This document shows positions 40,551 through 49,320 of a stretch of 64,000 bases of DNA, piece by piece. Origin of the DNA: Petasospora fabianii. Lineage: Eukaryota > Ascomycota > Saccharomycetes > Phaffomycetales > Wickerhamomycetaceae. Numbering within the stretch: position 1 is the first letter of the stretch; the number at the start of each line of letters is the position of its first letter. The notes under the pieces were generated by a model. It was not told the DNA's origin. It saw nothing but the letters and a program-made list of their open reading frames with translations, and searched no databases. The translations under genes and the position numbers were made by a program. Location of the stretch: the NCBI GenBank assembly GCA_022641835.1, contig CP048716.1, positions 806,001-870,000 of the forward strand. Direction: 5' to 3'.

Positions 40551-41390
40551 TTAAAGAACAAATGGAATCAAGAAAGATTTGTTAGTACCGTATTTAGCAT
40601 TCTTCTTCTGGGACCAGAAATACATTTGAACGGCACCAACTGTTAAGAAAACTAATGAGAAGATATTTGGATTCATCAAAAACACACAAATCCAACCATA
40701 AATTTCAAAAGTATAGTTTGGAGCAATGTAAATTTCGAAAAAACCACCTTCTGGTGCCTTACGTGCTCTACCCATTCTAATCGTTTTCTCACCAAGTAAA
40801 CGCAATTGAATGTGTGAAACAGCATTAAAGAATTGAGCAAAGCACCAAAAGTAGAAAATGTACTGTGTTGTGTTACCCTTTGTTGGATTCCAACCTGGGA
40901 TAGTGAAGTTCCCCCAATCACCATACATCAATGCCAATGATGAACCAAGAATCCAATAATGACCACAGTTCTTAAACAAGTTAAACAATGGCATTGTCGA
41001 GTTAGAGAACTTGTGTACCAAGACATTCTCAACTTCACGTTTGGCATAATGGAATATTTGCATCTTGTACAAGAGATCATAATCAATTGGTCTTCCAAAC
41101 AATTGATAAGCCAAGTAATGGAAGATCAATGGACCAGCATATTCAATGAGATAAACGGTTCTCCAACCAATTTGTGGACCCAAATCTTTCAATTGAACTT
41201 CACCAGCGTTCAAAAGTTCAGCAGTAGTACTAATTACCTTCTTATTAACATCAGTAACACGAATTCTGTAAATTGAAAGGTTCTTATTCTTCTTTGACAC
41301 CTGTTCGATGAATTGCTCATAAGAACTAACGTTATCATAAACGTCAGACTTGATTGACTTGGAACGTGATGTAACTGTAATTGGAGCCAT
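40551..41390 (-). CDS. TSC13: Very-long-chain trans-2,3-enoyl-CoA reductase
   Basis: 279 aa (S. cerevisiae 310). Last step of the ER fatty-acid elongation cycle, needed for sphingolipid VLCFAs. MAPITVTSRSKSIKSD matches Tsc13 MPITIKSRSKGL; ELQ-type ubiquitin-like N-domain to about 85; then six membrane segments with LGPQIGWRTVYLIEYAGPLI, FSNSTMPLFNLFKNCGHYW and APNYTFEIYGWICVF (containing the conserved Asn-Tyr of the active site), ending KKNAKYGTNKSFLIPFVL like yeast KKNKKYHTRRAFLIPFVF. The start is ATG 41390 by homology; the frame runs on upstream without an ATG. Divergent from SMD1, with a Rap1-like box between. Confidence 0.96.
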   Translation of the reverse strand: MAPITVTSRSKSIKSDVYDNVSSYEQFIEQVSKKNKNLSIYRIRVTDVNKKVISTTAELLNAGEVQLKDLGPQIGWRTVYLIEYAGPLIFHYLAYQLFGRPIDYDLLYKMQIFHYAKREVENVLVHKFSNSTMPLFNLFKNCGHYWILGSSLALMYGDWGNFTIPGWNPTKGNTTQYIFYFWCFAQFFNAVSHIQLRLLGEKTIRMGRARKAPEGGFFEIYIAPNYTFEIYGWICVFLMNPNIFSLVFLTVGAVQMYFWSQKKNAKYGTNKSFLIPFVL

Positions 41391-41553
41391 TGTAAACCTT
41401 GTCACCTTTTCAATTACACAGATATGTATCAAGAGTTGCTTGATAAAGTAGTAAACTATAACATCTGAATGAATTAACTCACTTCAAAGTTTTCGCGTCC
41501 ACAACAGGTTCGCGAAAAACAGTTTTTTTTTTATTTTTTTTTTTTTAAACTGA

Positions 41554-41566
41554 ACACCCGAACACC
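41554..41566 (+). promoter_or_regulatory. Rap1-like box between TSC13 and SMD1
   Basis: ACACCCGAACACC next to a long T-run, 109 bp before the SMD1 ATG and in its orientation, and 164 bp before TSC13 in the opposite one. Member of the recurrent 13-mer family. Confidence 0.55.
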
Positions 41567-41674
41567 ACCTCTTTCTCTTAATCAAAGAAAAGTTAATCAT
41601 TAAACAAGGGCATGATTAAACAGGGCATCGGGAATCTATTTAAAGACTTAAACAAGCTACAGCTTTTATACACA

Positions 41675-42016
41675 ATGAAACTCGTCAGATTTCTTATGAA
41701 GCTTACGAATGAGACTGTTCAAGTCGAGTTGAAGAATGGTACTGTGGTACAGGGAACAATTGTTACGGTTTCACCAACTATGAACATAACACTTAAGAAA
41801 GTAAAGATGACTTTACGTCATCGTGATCCTGTTTCCGTTGATTTCATCAATATCAGAGGTAATAACGTTCGTCAAGTTATCCTTCCTGATGCTATAAACT
41901 TGGATTTATTACTTCAGGATACGTCTAGTGTCTCAACTGGTTCAAGTGGGGCTGGAAAGAAGAGAAAAGCTGAAGCATTGGGACAGAGTAACAAGAGAGT
42001 AAGAAGAGCGTTATAA
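41675..42016 (+). CDS. SMD1: Core snRNP protein Sm D1
   Basis: 113 aa from ATG 41675 by homology ([22 protein letters not shown]; yeast MKLVNFLKKLRNEQVTIELKNG). An in-frame ATG at 41612 would add 21 residues not found in other SmD1 proteins. Sm1 motif: [18 protein letters not shown]; Sm2: [20 protein letters not shown]; basic C-terminus [19 protein letters not shown] replaces the RG tail. It lacks the loop insertion of the S. cerevisiae protein (146 aa) and so is closer to metazoan length (119). It forms the heptameric Sm ring on U1, U2, U4 and U5 snRNAs, in keeping with the intron-bearing genes around it. Convergent with PRP38, another splicing gene. Confidence 0.95.
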   Translation: MKLVRFLMKLTNETVQVELKNGTVVQGTIVTVSPTMNITLKKVKMTLRHRDPVSVDFINIRGNNVRQVILPDAINLDLLLQDTSSVSTGSSGAGKKRKAEALGQSNKRVRRAL

Positions 42017-42192
42017 TTTGGGTGTTTTATTGCATTACTACTAGATGATGGCTTAGATGATGGCTTGTGTCCTGGTGAAGAGTCATATCTGATGCTGTAT
42101 TGTGTTGTTTACGATTGTTGTCATGACCTTGAAATGTACATTAGTTTTACTATTTTCTATCTGTAGATTCATCATTATCATTATCATTACCG

Positions 42193-42705
42193 TTATTCCT
42201 CCTTCTGAGTATATGTCAGTTTCAACCCTATAAAGAACTCATCATTTAACAACTTATCAACAACTTCATCAACATGACAAAGTCTCCATTCACCATGTTC
42301 ATAAAGTCTCAACTTTCGATAATCTTCAAGATATGGTCTTAAACTCTTCAAATCTCTATAGACGATCCTCACATATAGAAGCCCCAGCACTCTCAAGTAC
42401 TTAAATCTCTCTTGACTTATGTAGAAATCAATAATCTCTCTCTGTGGAGCCAATTGAATCAGCTTTACTAAAAGACATAAGAATGGGAAAGGTCTTCCAC
42501 TTTGTTCAAAAGATCCAATACATGCCAGTTCAACAGCTCTATCTAGTATAGTGGCAGCATTAACATTAAAACAGAACTGTTTGTAATAAAGACTGTCAAA
42601 TACACGTTCTCGTACAATCTTTTCAATCAATAGTGTAGTGTTGATTCCATTATGGAAAGCATGAGAAAGTTCTCTATCAACAATTATACCACGGTCTCGG
42701 GACAT
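42193..42705 (-). CDS. PRP38: Pre-mRNA splicing factor Prp38
   Basis: 170 aa (S. cerevisiae 242; the conserved domain is about 170). U4/U6.U5 tri-snRNP protein required for B-complex activation. Family marks: IVRERVFDSLYYKQFCFNVN, then ATILDRAVELACIGSFEQSG, YLRVLGLLYVRIVYRD and YRKLRLYEHGEW plus the final HVDEVVDKLLNDEFFIGLKL. The C-terminal acidic/basic extension of the yeast protein is absent, so this is essentially the bare PRP38 fold. ATG 42705 is the first in frame. Confidence 0.95.
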   Translation of the reverse strand: MSRDRGIIVDRELSHAFHNGINTTLLIEKIVRERVFDSLYYKQFCFNVNAATILDRAVELACIGSFEQSGRPFPFLCLLVKLIQLAPQREIIDFYISQERFKYLRVLGLLYVRIVYRDLKSLRPYLEDYRKLRLYEHGEWRLCHVDEVVDKLLNDEFFIGLKLTYTQKEE

Positions 42706-43266
42706 ATCTCTTTTAGTTTAGTCCTGTGTTTGCTTTATCACTTGATTGTTTTTTAAAGGTTTGTTGTGTTACTCTCTTTAAATGCCTTTATTTGCTTTGA
42801 TAAGTTGGGTTCATTTGTTTCCTAAAAAGGTATTAAATGTTGCACTAGCCACATGTGGCGGTGCACTAGTGTGGCTGTGTATCAAACCACTTCTTCTATA
42901 TATTGATTTTAAGTGACATATTGAATTAATATATGAATGATCATATAGTTTTAATATATTAATCGATATATAGAAATAATAATATAAAGAATACCATATA
43001 TAAACATATAAGAACTATATATTGCCCTAATAAAACCTTTTCTAGAAACTTCTTTTCGCGAAAAAAAAATTACGTATAAAAAAATGGGAAAATTTTTCTT
43101 TACTTACAACATCTTCCAACTCTTAGATCTAAGAGAACAACCACCGTTATTCAGCTAAGTGGGTCTTTAAGACTATTCTATTAACTGATGTTCGGTGGTC
43201 TCCTTTCTGGAACATAACTGTACGTTTTAATCTATTCCCTCCAATCCATCCATCCAACCACCTCTC
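42706..43266. other. Promoter region: PRP38 (leftward) and snoRNA pair (rightward)
   Basis: 561 bp. It contains direct repeats TGCACTAG (42841-42848, 42862-42869) around the 12-bp palindrome GCCACATGTGGC, an AT-only tract with TATA-like elements (42940-43020), TTTTCGCGAAAA (43053-43064), and the palindrome TCTTAGATCTAAGA (43121-43134). The last could be a hairpin in a snoRNA precursor leader, a role inferred from position only. Confidence 0.4.
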
Positions 43267-43437
43267 TTTGACATTCAATTGATGATAACGTTGTTCCTTC
43301 TTTCCCAGTCCGACTTCGACCATGACGACATGGGATGCTAACACGTCATTCTACTCCGTGGGTTGCTCAAGCAGCCCAATACGGGTTTTTTGACTTTTTA
43401 CTTGCCAGTAACCAAACACCTCTGATCTAGTGTCAAA
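43267..43437 (+). ncRNA. Box C/D snoRNA, probable snR190 counterpart
   Basis: A 171-nt segment bounded by perfect terminal complements TTTGACA (43267-43273) and TGTCAAA (43431-43437). Inside are a C-box core TTGATGA (43279-43285) and a D box CTGA (43422-43425), placed just inside the stem as in C/D snoRNAs. In S. cerevisiae snR190 lies directly upstream of U14 (snR128) in one precursor; here the same order and strand hold with a 156-nt spacer, and the size fits snR190 (about 190 nt). I could not recall the snR190 sequence well enough to align guides, so the name rests on linkage. The interior frame coding a short peptide is not considered real. Confidence 0.65.
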
Positions 43438-43593
43438 TTTACCCTTTGTGGTTTGGATGTGATAGGAGTATCCTTTATGGACTTCAACTAACATCATATA
43501 ACAGAGAGGACTAGTCCATGATGTAATTGCTTTACTTCATGAGTATGCTTGATGTTGCTTAACTTGTTTCAAATGGATGACAACAGGAATAAG

Positions 43594-43709
43594 AGATCAA
43601 AGTGATGAAAACAACCATAACATTCGCAGTTTCCTCGGTAGCTTACACTTAGAACCCTTTGAGTAAGCCAGTGACCGCCCTAGACCTTCCTAGGATGTCT
43701 GATTGATCT
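43594..43709 (+). ncRNA. snR128: U14 snoRNA (snR128), box C/D
   Basis: 116 nt. Terminal stem AGATCAA (43594-43600) with TTGATCT (43703-43709); box C GTGATGA (43602-43608); box D CTGA (43699-43702). The core ACATTCGCAGTTTCC followed by CGGTAG, then GAACCC and GTGACCGC matches yeast U14 almost base for base, including the 18S-pairing segments. The yeast-type Y-domain hairpin is kept with a different stem (GCTTAC pairing with GTAAGC). U14 is essential for 18S rRNA maturation (domain A) and guides 2'-O-methylation of 18S near C414 (domain B). It follows a second C/D snoRNA, as in the S. cerevisiae snR190-U14 dicistron. Confidence 0.93.
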
Positions 43710-43847
43710 CTTGTTTGTTATTCATTGGTTTGTTAAGACAACTGAATAGCTACTTATGAAGTCATATAGTTTATAACATGATCTTTCTCTATGAATAGTA
43801 TCATTGTAGACCCATTAAGGTAGACCCAAGACATTCATTAGGACACA

Positions 43848-45146
43848 TTAAGGTAGAATACCAAATGGTTTTGGCTCCCAGTTTGGATGCTTTTCAAATA
43901 ACTTGATAACATTTGGTTTAACTTCAAGTTTGCGTCTTTTCAAGATCTCTAAATCTCCCAAGATATCATCTGCATTGTTAAACCTCTTGGATTGTGATTC
44001 ACTTAAGACATTGTGTAAAGATGTAATCTTAGAATCAGTTTGAATGATTAAATCCATGTTTGTTAGCTTAGATCTCAGTCTTTTCAACAAATCCAAATGA
44101 AACTCATCTGGTTTCTTCCCCACGGTATCAATGATCTTACCAATAGTCACATCAGAATGTTCATCAAGCTTATCCACTATCAACCATTGACACCATTGTT
44201 TAGCATGTTTCCATTCAAGATCAGATACAAACCCCTTTGTCATATCAAGACCTTTAAACTTGGTGTATTCATAACACATCCCTAACAAAGTATCAATCAA
44301 TGAAATGGTAAATTCATCTTGTAAGTTAGAAATCGAATAGTTTATCACTGGTTCATACAATTTCTTCAATTGTTCAAAGCTTGCCTTTGCAGATGATATT
44401 CTTTGAACCATTACTTCATATGTTAACTTCCACCATTCATTCTCATGTGTCATCTTACTCTCAAGGACATGAACACATCCCCAATACTCTCTTCCAATCT
44501 CTGTAGTATCCCCAGGTTTTACCACCTTATTGATATCTCTTCTCCTCACACGACGATATTGTTTCCATAATGTAACCAATTGATCAACTTCCTTCTTTTC
44601 AACTTGTTTTAATCTTTCCTGCTCAGCTTCATCATCACCAACATCAATCTTCGCCTCGATATCATTCCAATAGTGAGAATAGAGCCATTCAAGGGCTCCA
44701 AGAGTACATCTTTCACACATTTCAAAACTGGGCATCCCCTCATGTGTAGCAGCATGTCTAAACTCAACAAATACACTTGGAAGACTAATCTTTTTAGCAA
44801 GAACTTGAAGTGGGATAGCGTATTGACTCTGTTGACCTGGATCGAGAAGACCATTAACAAATCGGATAAGTGCCATTGATGCAGATAAACGTGATGTATC
44901 TGAGCTAGAATCATCATTCATGATCAACAATACGGAGAATAGATGTGCTGTGGATTGTAAAGTATGTGGAATACGAGCTCTTGAGCTATAGAGATGGACT
45001 TGAGAAATGGCTTTGATGATGGATGTATGATGCTCTTGGGACAGATTAATGGTTTGTGGTGGGGAATTATTTGGGTAAAAGAGAGATCGTAGTTCTAGAA
45101 GATCCTCCTTATGTCTCCATGCTGTAAGACGAGCGTGTGAGTTCAT
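43848..45146 (-). CDS. LAS1: ITS2 endonuclease subunit Las1
   Basis: 432 aa (S. cerevisiae 502). HEPN nuclease that, with the kinase Grc3, cuts ITS2 at site C2 in 60S maturation. N-terminus TAWRHKEDLLELRSLFYPN is the Las1 signature (W-R-x-K-x-E-L). The catalytic HEPN motif is intact: VEFRHAATHEGMPSFEMC (Arg and His of RHxxTHE). A coiled/helical middle follows, and the end is KHPNWEPKPFGILP, a Grc3-contacting W-P-x-P-x-G-x-L-P-like tail. ATG 45146. A Rap1-like box lies 99 bp upstream in gene orientation. Its 3' end faces the snoRNA pair, so three rRNA-processing genes are adjacent. Confidence 0.93.
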   Translation of the reverse strand: MNSHARLTAWRHKEDLLELRSLFYPNNSPPQTINLSQEHHTSIIKAISQVHLYSSRARIPHTLQSTAHLFSVLLIMNDDSSSDTSRLSASMALIRFVNGLLDPGQQSQYAIPLQVLAKKISLPSVFVEFRHAATHEGMPSFEMCERCTLGALEWLYSHYWNDIEAKIDVGDDEAEQERLKQVEKKEVDQLVTLWKQYRRVRRRDINKVVKPGDTTEIGREYWGCVHVLESKMTHENEWWKLTYEVMVQRISSAKASFEQLKKLYEPVINYSISNLQDEFTISLIDTLLGMCYEYTKFKGLDMTKGFVSDLEWKHAKQWCQWLIVDKLDEHSDVTIGKIIDTVGKKPDEFHLDLLKRLRSKLTNMDLIIQTDSKITSLHNVLSESQSKRFNNADDILGDLEILKRRKLEVKPNVIKLFEKHPNWEPKPFGILP

Positions 45147-45890
45147 CTTCTGAAGCTATTACACTTAACAGAGGAGAATCTAAAGGATAAACATTAAAGA
45201 GAGAGATGAGATGAGGTTGTTTTTTTTTTTTTTAGTACTAAAATGGTGTTCGGGTGTATATAACAGTGATAGAACATAAAATAGTTGAAGAGAATAGTCA
45301 TTGATTCATAGATCCTAATAGTCTACTATTTCTTAGAATAACTTTTCTGATCATTCATTACCATGTTTTAATTCATAATTATGGCCCTATAAATCCCTAT
45401 TTGAATGAAGATATCGTATATAGCTTTACACCCGAACATCTCATAAACACCCGAACACCACATTTATACTTAACATGTCTTAAAGCTAACGATAAATAGT
45501 ATTCATTGGTTCAGAAAAACTTTTTATATTAGTGGTAAATGGTTCCTAATTTTTCTCTATTTATTTATTAGGCTTCTTAGTTTTTTAAAGCAATTTCAGA
45601 GTTTTTAAGATCTTATCATCAGGAACATTGACATGTTGAGATATCTAATCATAGTCTTTATGTTTAAGATTACTCAAAAACTTCTATTGATTCTAGAGAT
45701 ATAGTTCTAAGCAGTGAATAAGCTCAATAAACATCATATTTTATACTATAAACCCTAGAAATTGGCAAAGTAGGTCTTCTAATGTCCCCTGGTATTGGTG
45801 TTGTCTATATGTACCAAGACACTACAATAAGTTACACTGTCATAAAGAGATCTTCATTAACCTAAGTGAATAACTACCAATCAAAGATCA
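45147..45890. other. LAS1 promoter and SPB4 3' flank
   Basis: 744 bp, AT-rich. Three Rap1-like boxes: 45245-45257 (LAS1 orientation), 45428-45440 (ACACCCGAACATC) and 45447-45459 (ACACCCGAACACC), the last two a tandem pair 19 bp apart on the plus strand. A T-run (45216-45233) precedes the first. No gene was recognised. Confidence 0.55.
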
Positions 45891-47666
45891 TCAAAGATCA
45901 TCAAAATCACCCATGATTGCCTGTTGTTTCTTTTGTTTCTTCTCCTTTTTACTCTCTCTAATCAAATCTTTCCAATCCTTTTGTTCAGCTTCATCATCAG
46001 ATTCAACAAGTTCCATCTCTCTTTTACGTTTAGCTGCATCAGATTGTTGAAATCTATCAGAACGATCTTGTTTCGTATTGTTGGATTTGGACCAGGCAAC
46101 GTTTGTAAGATCTTTCTTCTTCTTTTCAAGTCTTTTCTCTTTGTTTTGTGCCTTCTTCTCTTCGGCTTTCAACTCTTCAAGACGCTTAACTTCCTTTTGC
46201 TCATCAGCATATTTGTAACCTTTAAAGTCAACAGTATCATCAATGAAACCATCTTTAACATCCTTAACATGTGATGAAATCTCAGGCATCTTGGGCAATC
46301 TGAAAAGACCATAAGCTTTACCGAGTCCAACATAATCCAATGATTGAACACGGAAGATGGAAGTTGCAGTGTGTTTAGAGTAATATCTTACATAACTGAC
46401 AAAACTTCTAACAGCTTTATCATGACGAAGTCTATCTTGTAACATCCACTTCTTCACAAGCTGTTGGAATCCATCAATTCTCGGCACTTTCTTTTCAAAT
46501 TGTTCAAGTTCTGTTCCTCTGACCTGGAGGAAATCGATATAATCTTCTTCACGACCCTCGGTGAGTAAAGTTATAGCATAACCTGTGTTGTTTGCACGAC
46601 CAGCACGACCACATCTATGAACAAAGACATCTGGATCTTGTGGTGGATCAAGTTGTACAACGAGATCAACGTTTTCAACATCGATACCTCTAGCAGCGAC
46701 ATCAGTCGTGAGAAGCACAGATTTGGAATCATGATTGTTTTCAAACTTATCAAGCGTCTTGATACGTGCTTGTGTCTTCAGTTTACCATGAAGAGAATAG
46801 AATGAGAGACCGAGATTGTAATGTGTTGAGATGTGACGGAAGAGAAGGTAAAAGTGTTCAACAGAGACACATGTTGGGAAGTATACGATTGATTTGCGGA
46901 AGTGGAAAGTGTTTAAAATGGATATCAGATGCTCAATCTTTTGATCAGGGGAAACGAGAGAGTATGAGAGATGTAAAGTATTTGGTTTATGACCCTTAGA
47001 GTTGACAACGATTCGTACTGGGTTTCGAAGACCTGTACGATGAAGGTTCTGTGTAGCAACGTCTGAAAGCATAGTTGCTGAGAAGAGACCAACACGTTTT
47101 TGCTTTGGAAGAGATGAGAGAATGAAATCGATCTCCTTTTGGAAACTAGCATCTAACAGTCTATCAGCTTCATCAAACACAAGTACTTCAACGTTCTTTG
47201 GTGTGATCTTGTGAAAGAATTCTGCTAAACGACCTGGAGTTCCAACAATGATCTGTGGAGTGTTCTTCTTATACTGTCTTATATCATCCTCGATGGATTG
47301 AACACCACCAACGAGATTTTGAATCTTGATTGCATCTTCTTCTGGTTGAAACTTGAGCATGGACTCAAACACCTTGGAGATTTGTAATGCAAGTTCTCTT
47401 GTTGGAGCAACAACAACACCATAGATGGCTCTTTTCTTTGTGATATTCTCCAATTTTGTGAGTCTATCAACAACTGGAACCACAAATGATAAAGTTTTAC
47501 CAGATCCAGTGACTGCTTCAACGACAACATCCTTATTAAGAGAGAAGTTTGGTATAACAGCTGCTTGAACAGGAGTCATCTTCTCAAACCCAAGACCGAC
47601 AACGGCATTATAAAGCCAATCTGTAACTTTTCCTTCGAGCTCTGACCAATCCAGAGACTTGGACAT
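45891..47666 (-). CDS. SPB4: DEAD-box RNA helicase Spb4
   Basis: 591 aa (S. cerevisiae 606). Helicase acting on late nucleolar pre-60S particles (27SB processing). The start is ATG 47666, giving MSKSLDWSELEGKVTDW as in yeast MSKSLEWDNL; the frame continues 20 codons upstream to a GTG only. Motifs: Q (FEKMTPVQ), I (AVTGSGKT), Ia (APTRELA), II (DEAD in VLVFDEADRLLDASF), III (SAT), V (TTDVAARGID) and VI (HRCGRAGR). The C-terminal DUF4217 region reads KHTATSIFRVQSLDYVGLGK, followed by a Lys-rich tail ending AIMGDFDDL (yeast AIQGNFDDL). A PAC element lies 64 bp upstream; the promoter is shared with DEG1. Confidence 0.97.
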   Translation of the reverse strand: MSKSLDWSELEGKVTDWLYNAVVGLGFEKMTPVQAAVIPNFSLNKDVVVEAVTGSGKTLSFVVPVVDRLTKLENITKKRAIYGVVVAPTRELALQISKVFESMLKFQPEEDAIKIQNLVGGVQSIEDDIRQYKKNTPQIIVGTPGRLAEFFHKITPKNVEVLVFDEADRLLDASFQKEIDFILSSLPKQKRVGLFSATMLSDVATQNLHRTGLRNPVRIVVNSKGHKPNTLHLSYSLVSPDQKIEHLISILNTFHFRKSIVYFPTCVSVEHFYLLFRHISTHYNLGLSFYSLHGKLKTQARIKTLDKFENNHDSKSVLLTTDVAARGIDVENVDLVVQLDPPQDPDVFVHRCGRAGRANNTGYAITLLTEGREEDYIDFLQVRGTELEQFEKKVPRIDGFQQLVKKWMLQDRLRHDKAVRSFVSYVRYYSKHTATSIFRVQSLDYVGLGKAYGLFRLPKMPEISSHVKDVKDGFIDDTVDFKGYKYADEQKEVKRLEELKAEEKKAQNKEKRLEKKKKDLTNVAWSKSNNTKQDRSDRFQQSDAAKRKREMELVESDDEAEQKDWKDLIRESKKEKKQKKQQAIMGDFDDL

Positions 47667-47729
47667 CGTTATATTAGCTTGATAATCGTGTAGAACAGTG
47701 TAAAATGCTTCCCCAGAGAGAGACACAAT

Positions 47730-47740
47730 GCGATGAGCTT
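47730..47740 (+). promoter_or_regulatory. PAC motif in the SPB4/DEG1 divergent promoter
   Basis: GCGATGAGCTT, an exact PAC core, with an RRPE-like AGAAAATTT eight bases further on and an A-run (47759-47773). It lies 64 bp from the SPB4 ATG and 113 bp from DEG1. It fits growth-dependent control of SPB4 by the Dot6/Tod6-type repressors. Confidence 0.65.
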
Positions 47741-47852
47741 ATAGAAAATTTGGGTTATAAAAAAAAAAAAAAACAACCGATGGACATAGTGAACTTGACT
47801 ATATAACCTCTAACTACTCAGCTTTAGTCATCTATTACACCAACAGAATTGA

Positions 47853-49115
47853 ATGTTCAGAGGTGTTGTTCGTCATCTTATCCGGAGCTACTCAATGTCA
47901 CAACCAAGAGAAGAAAGCTCATCGAAGTATGCTCAGTGGGGGAAGGAACAACTTGTTGAACGAGTGTTAGAACTCGAACAAGAGATGCGTTCACATGCTG
48001 TGAAAGTGCCACGAGCTGGTAAGGCTAAGAAGCAGAGACCATTGGACTTCTCGAAGCATAATAAGAGATTCATCGCACTAAGGTTTGCATATCTTGGTTG
48101 GAACTATAACGGTCTTGCTATTCAAAAGACACCAACTCCATTACCTACCGTCGAGGGGACACTAATCGACGCTATGAACAAGTGTAAACTTATCCCTTCG
48201 ACGGATCCTTCAGACTTCAAGTTTAGCCGATGTGGAAGAACGGATAGAGGTGTTAGTGCTATGAATCAAGTTGTATCGTTGATGGTTAGAAGCAATTTGA
48301 CACCAGAAGAGCAGATGGACCCTACTAATGACAATAGGGAGATTGACTACATTAACATCCTAAATTCGTTACTCCCAGATGATGTGAAGATTCATGCTGT
48401 CTGTCTGAGACCACCTGATGGATTTGATGCTAGATTCAGCTGTGTATCGAGACATTACAAGTACTTATTCCATCGTGGGGATCTCGATATTGAAGCTATG
48501 CAAACCGCTGCTGGGTATTATCTTGGAGAACACGATTTCAGAAACTTTTGTAAGCTTGATGGATCCAAGCAGATTACTAATTTCAAAAGATCGATGCTTG
48601 TATCACAGATCTTAGAGTTGAATGATGGATTGTGTTGTTTTGATCTTGAAGGTTCAGCTTTCCTATGGCACCAAGTGCGTAACATGGTGGCTGTATTGTT
48701 CCTTGTTGGACAACAACTTGAAAAACCAGAGATCGTGAAAGAACTTGTTGATGTTGATAATTATCCTACTAAGCCATTGTTTGAAATGGGTGCTGATTTC
48801 CCATTAGTGTTATATGACTGCAAATTTGAAGGATTAGAATGGAAACACGCATACGAGAACACAAAGGCCGAAAAGACTTGTACTGTGGTGTATTCGAACT
48901 GGTTAGAGAACAATATCAAATCTCAAGTGTCTAGATTCATGATGGACTTGTTCCCAGAACCAAATATGGAGCATATGAAGCCCAAGGTTAAGATTAACAC
49001 CGGTGATGGAGTTGGTAAAGTTGTTGGCGAATACGTTCCACTCGCCAAGAGAGAAAGACATGACTCATACGAGGAAGTTAATGATAGATGGCTCAAGAAG
49101 CAAAAGAATAAGTAA
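47853..49115 (+). CDS. DEG1: tRNA pseudouridine-38/39 synthase Deg1 (Pus3)
   Basis: 420 aa (S. cerevisiae 442). TruA-family enzyme that makes pseudouridine at positions 38 and 39 of tRNA anticodon arms. Core motifs: FIALRFAYLGWNYNGLAIQK, FKFSRCGRTDRGVSAMNQVV with catalytic Asp131, HYKYLFH, GEHDFRNFCKLD and AFLWHQVRNMVAVLFLVGQ. The N-terminal coiled-coil helix (about 25-50) is usual for Pus3. The first 14 residues, MFRGVVRHLIRSYS, look like a mitochondrial presequence, and Met15 starts a typical cytosolic/nuclear form, so two isoforms from one gene are plausible. Confidence 0.95.
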   Translation: MFRGVVRHLIRSYSMSQPREESSSKYAQWGKEQLVERVLELEQEMRSHAVKVPRAGKAKKQRPLDFSKHNKRFIALRFAYLGWNYNGLAIQKTPTPLPTVEGTLIDAMNKCKLIPSTDPSDFKFSRCGRTDRGVSAMNQVVSLMVRSNLTPEEQMDPTNDNREIDYINILNSLLPDDVKIHAVCLRPPDGFDARFSCVSRHYKYLFHRGDLDIEAMQTAAGYYLGEHDFRNFCKLDGSKQITNFKRSMLVSQILELNDGLCCFDLEGSAFLWHQVRNMVAVLFLVGQQLEKPEIVKELVDVDNYPTKPLFEMGADFPLVLYDCKFEGLEWKHAYENTKAEKTCTVVYSNWLENNIKSQVSRFMMDLFPEPNMEHMKPKVKINTGDGVGKVVGEYVPLAKRERHDSYEEVNDRWLKKQKNK

Positions 49116-49122
49116 TTAATTG

Positions 49123-49145
49123 ATATATATATATATATATATATA
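49123..49145. repeat. AT dinucleotide microsatellite
   Basis: An (AT)n tract of about 23 bp directly after the DEG1 stop codon, likely in its 3' UTR. Confidence 0.7.
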
Positions 49146-49320
49146 GATCTAAAGGGTAGACTTCTCTATTGGGAAATCCCACGTAAATGCCATGTATAGT
49201 TTGTTTAATCCCCCACGCGAATTTTTCACTTTTATGGCGATGACCCACACACCATATGACACATCGTGTTATATTCTCTTCTTATAAAGGTCTTATATAA
49301 GTTCATCTAAAGGTATACTA

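Noticed and set aside
41612-41674. 21-residue N-terminal extension of SMD1
   Set aside because: Although it has an ATG, SmD1 proteins start at MKLV, and the added residues have no counterpart in the family.
43147-43344. Leftward 65-codon frame over the upstream snoRNA
   Set aside because: Starts with GTG and overlaps a better-supported C/D snoRNA on the other strand.
47667-47726. 20-residue N-terminal extension of SPB4
   Set aside because: It would start with GTG; the ATG at 47666 reproduces the conserved Spb4 N-terminus.
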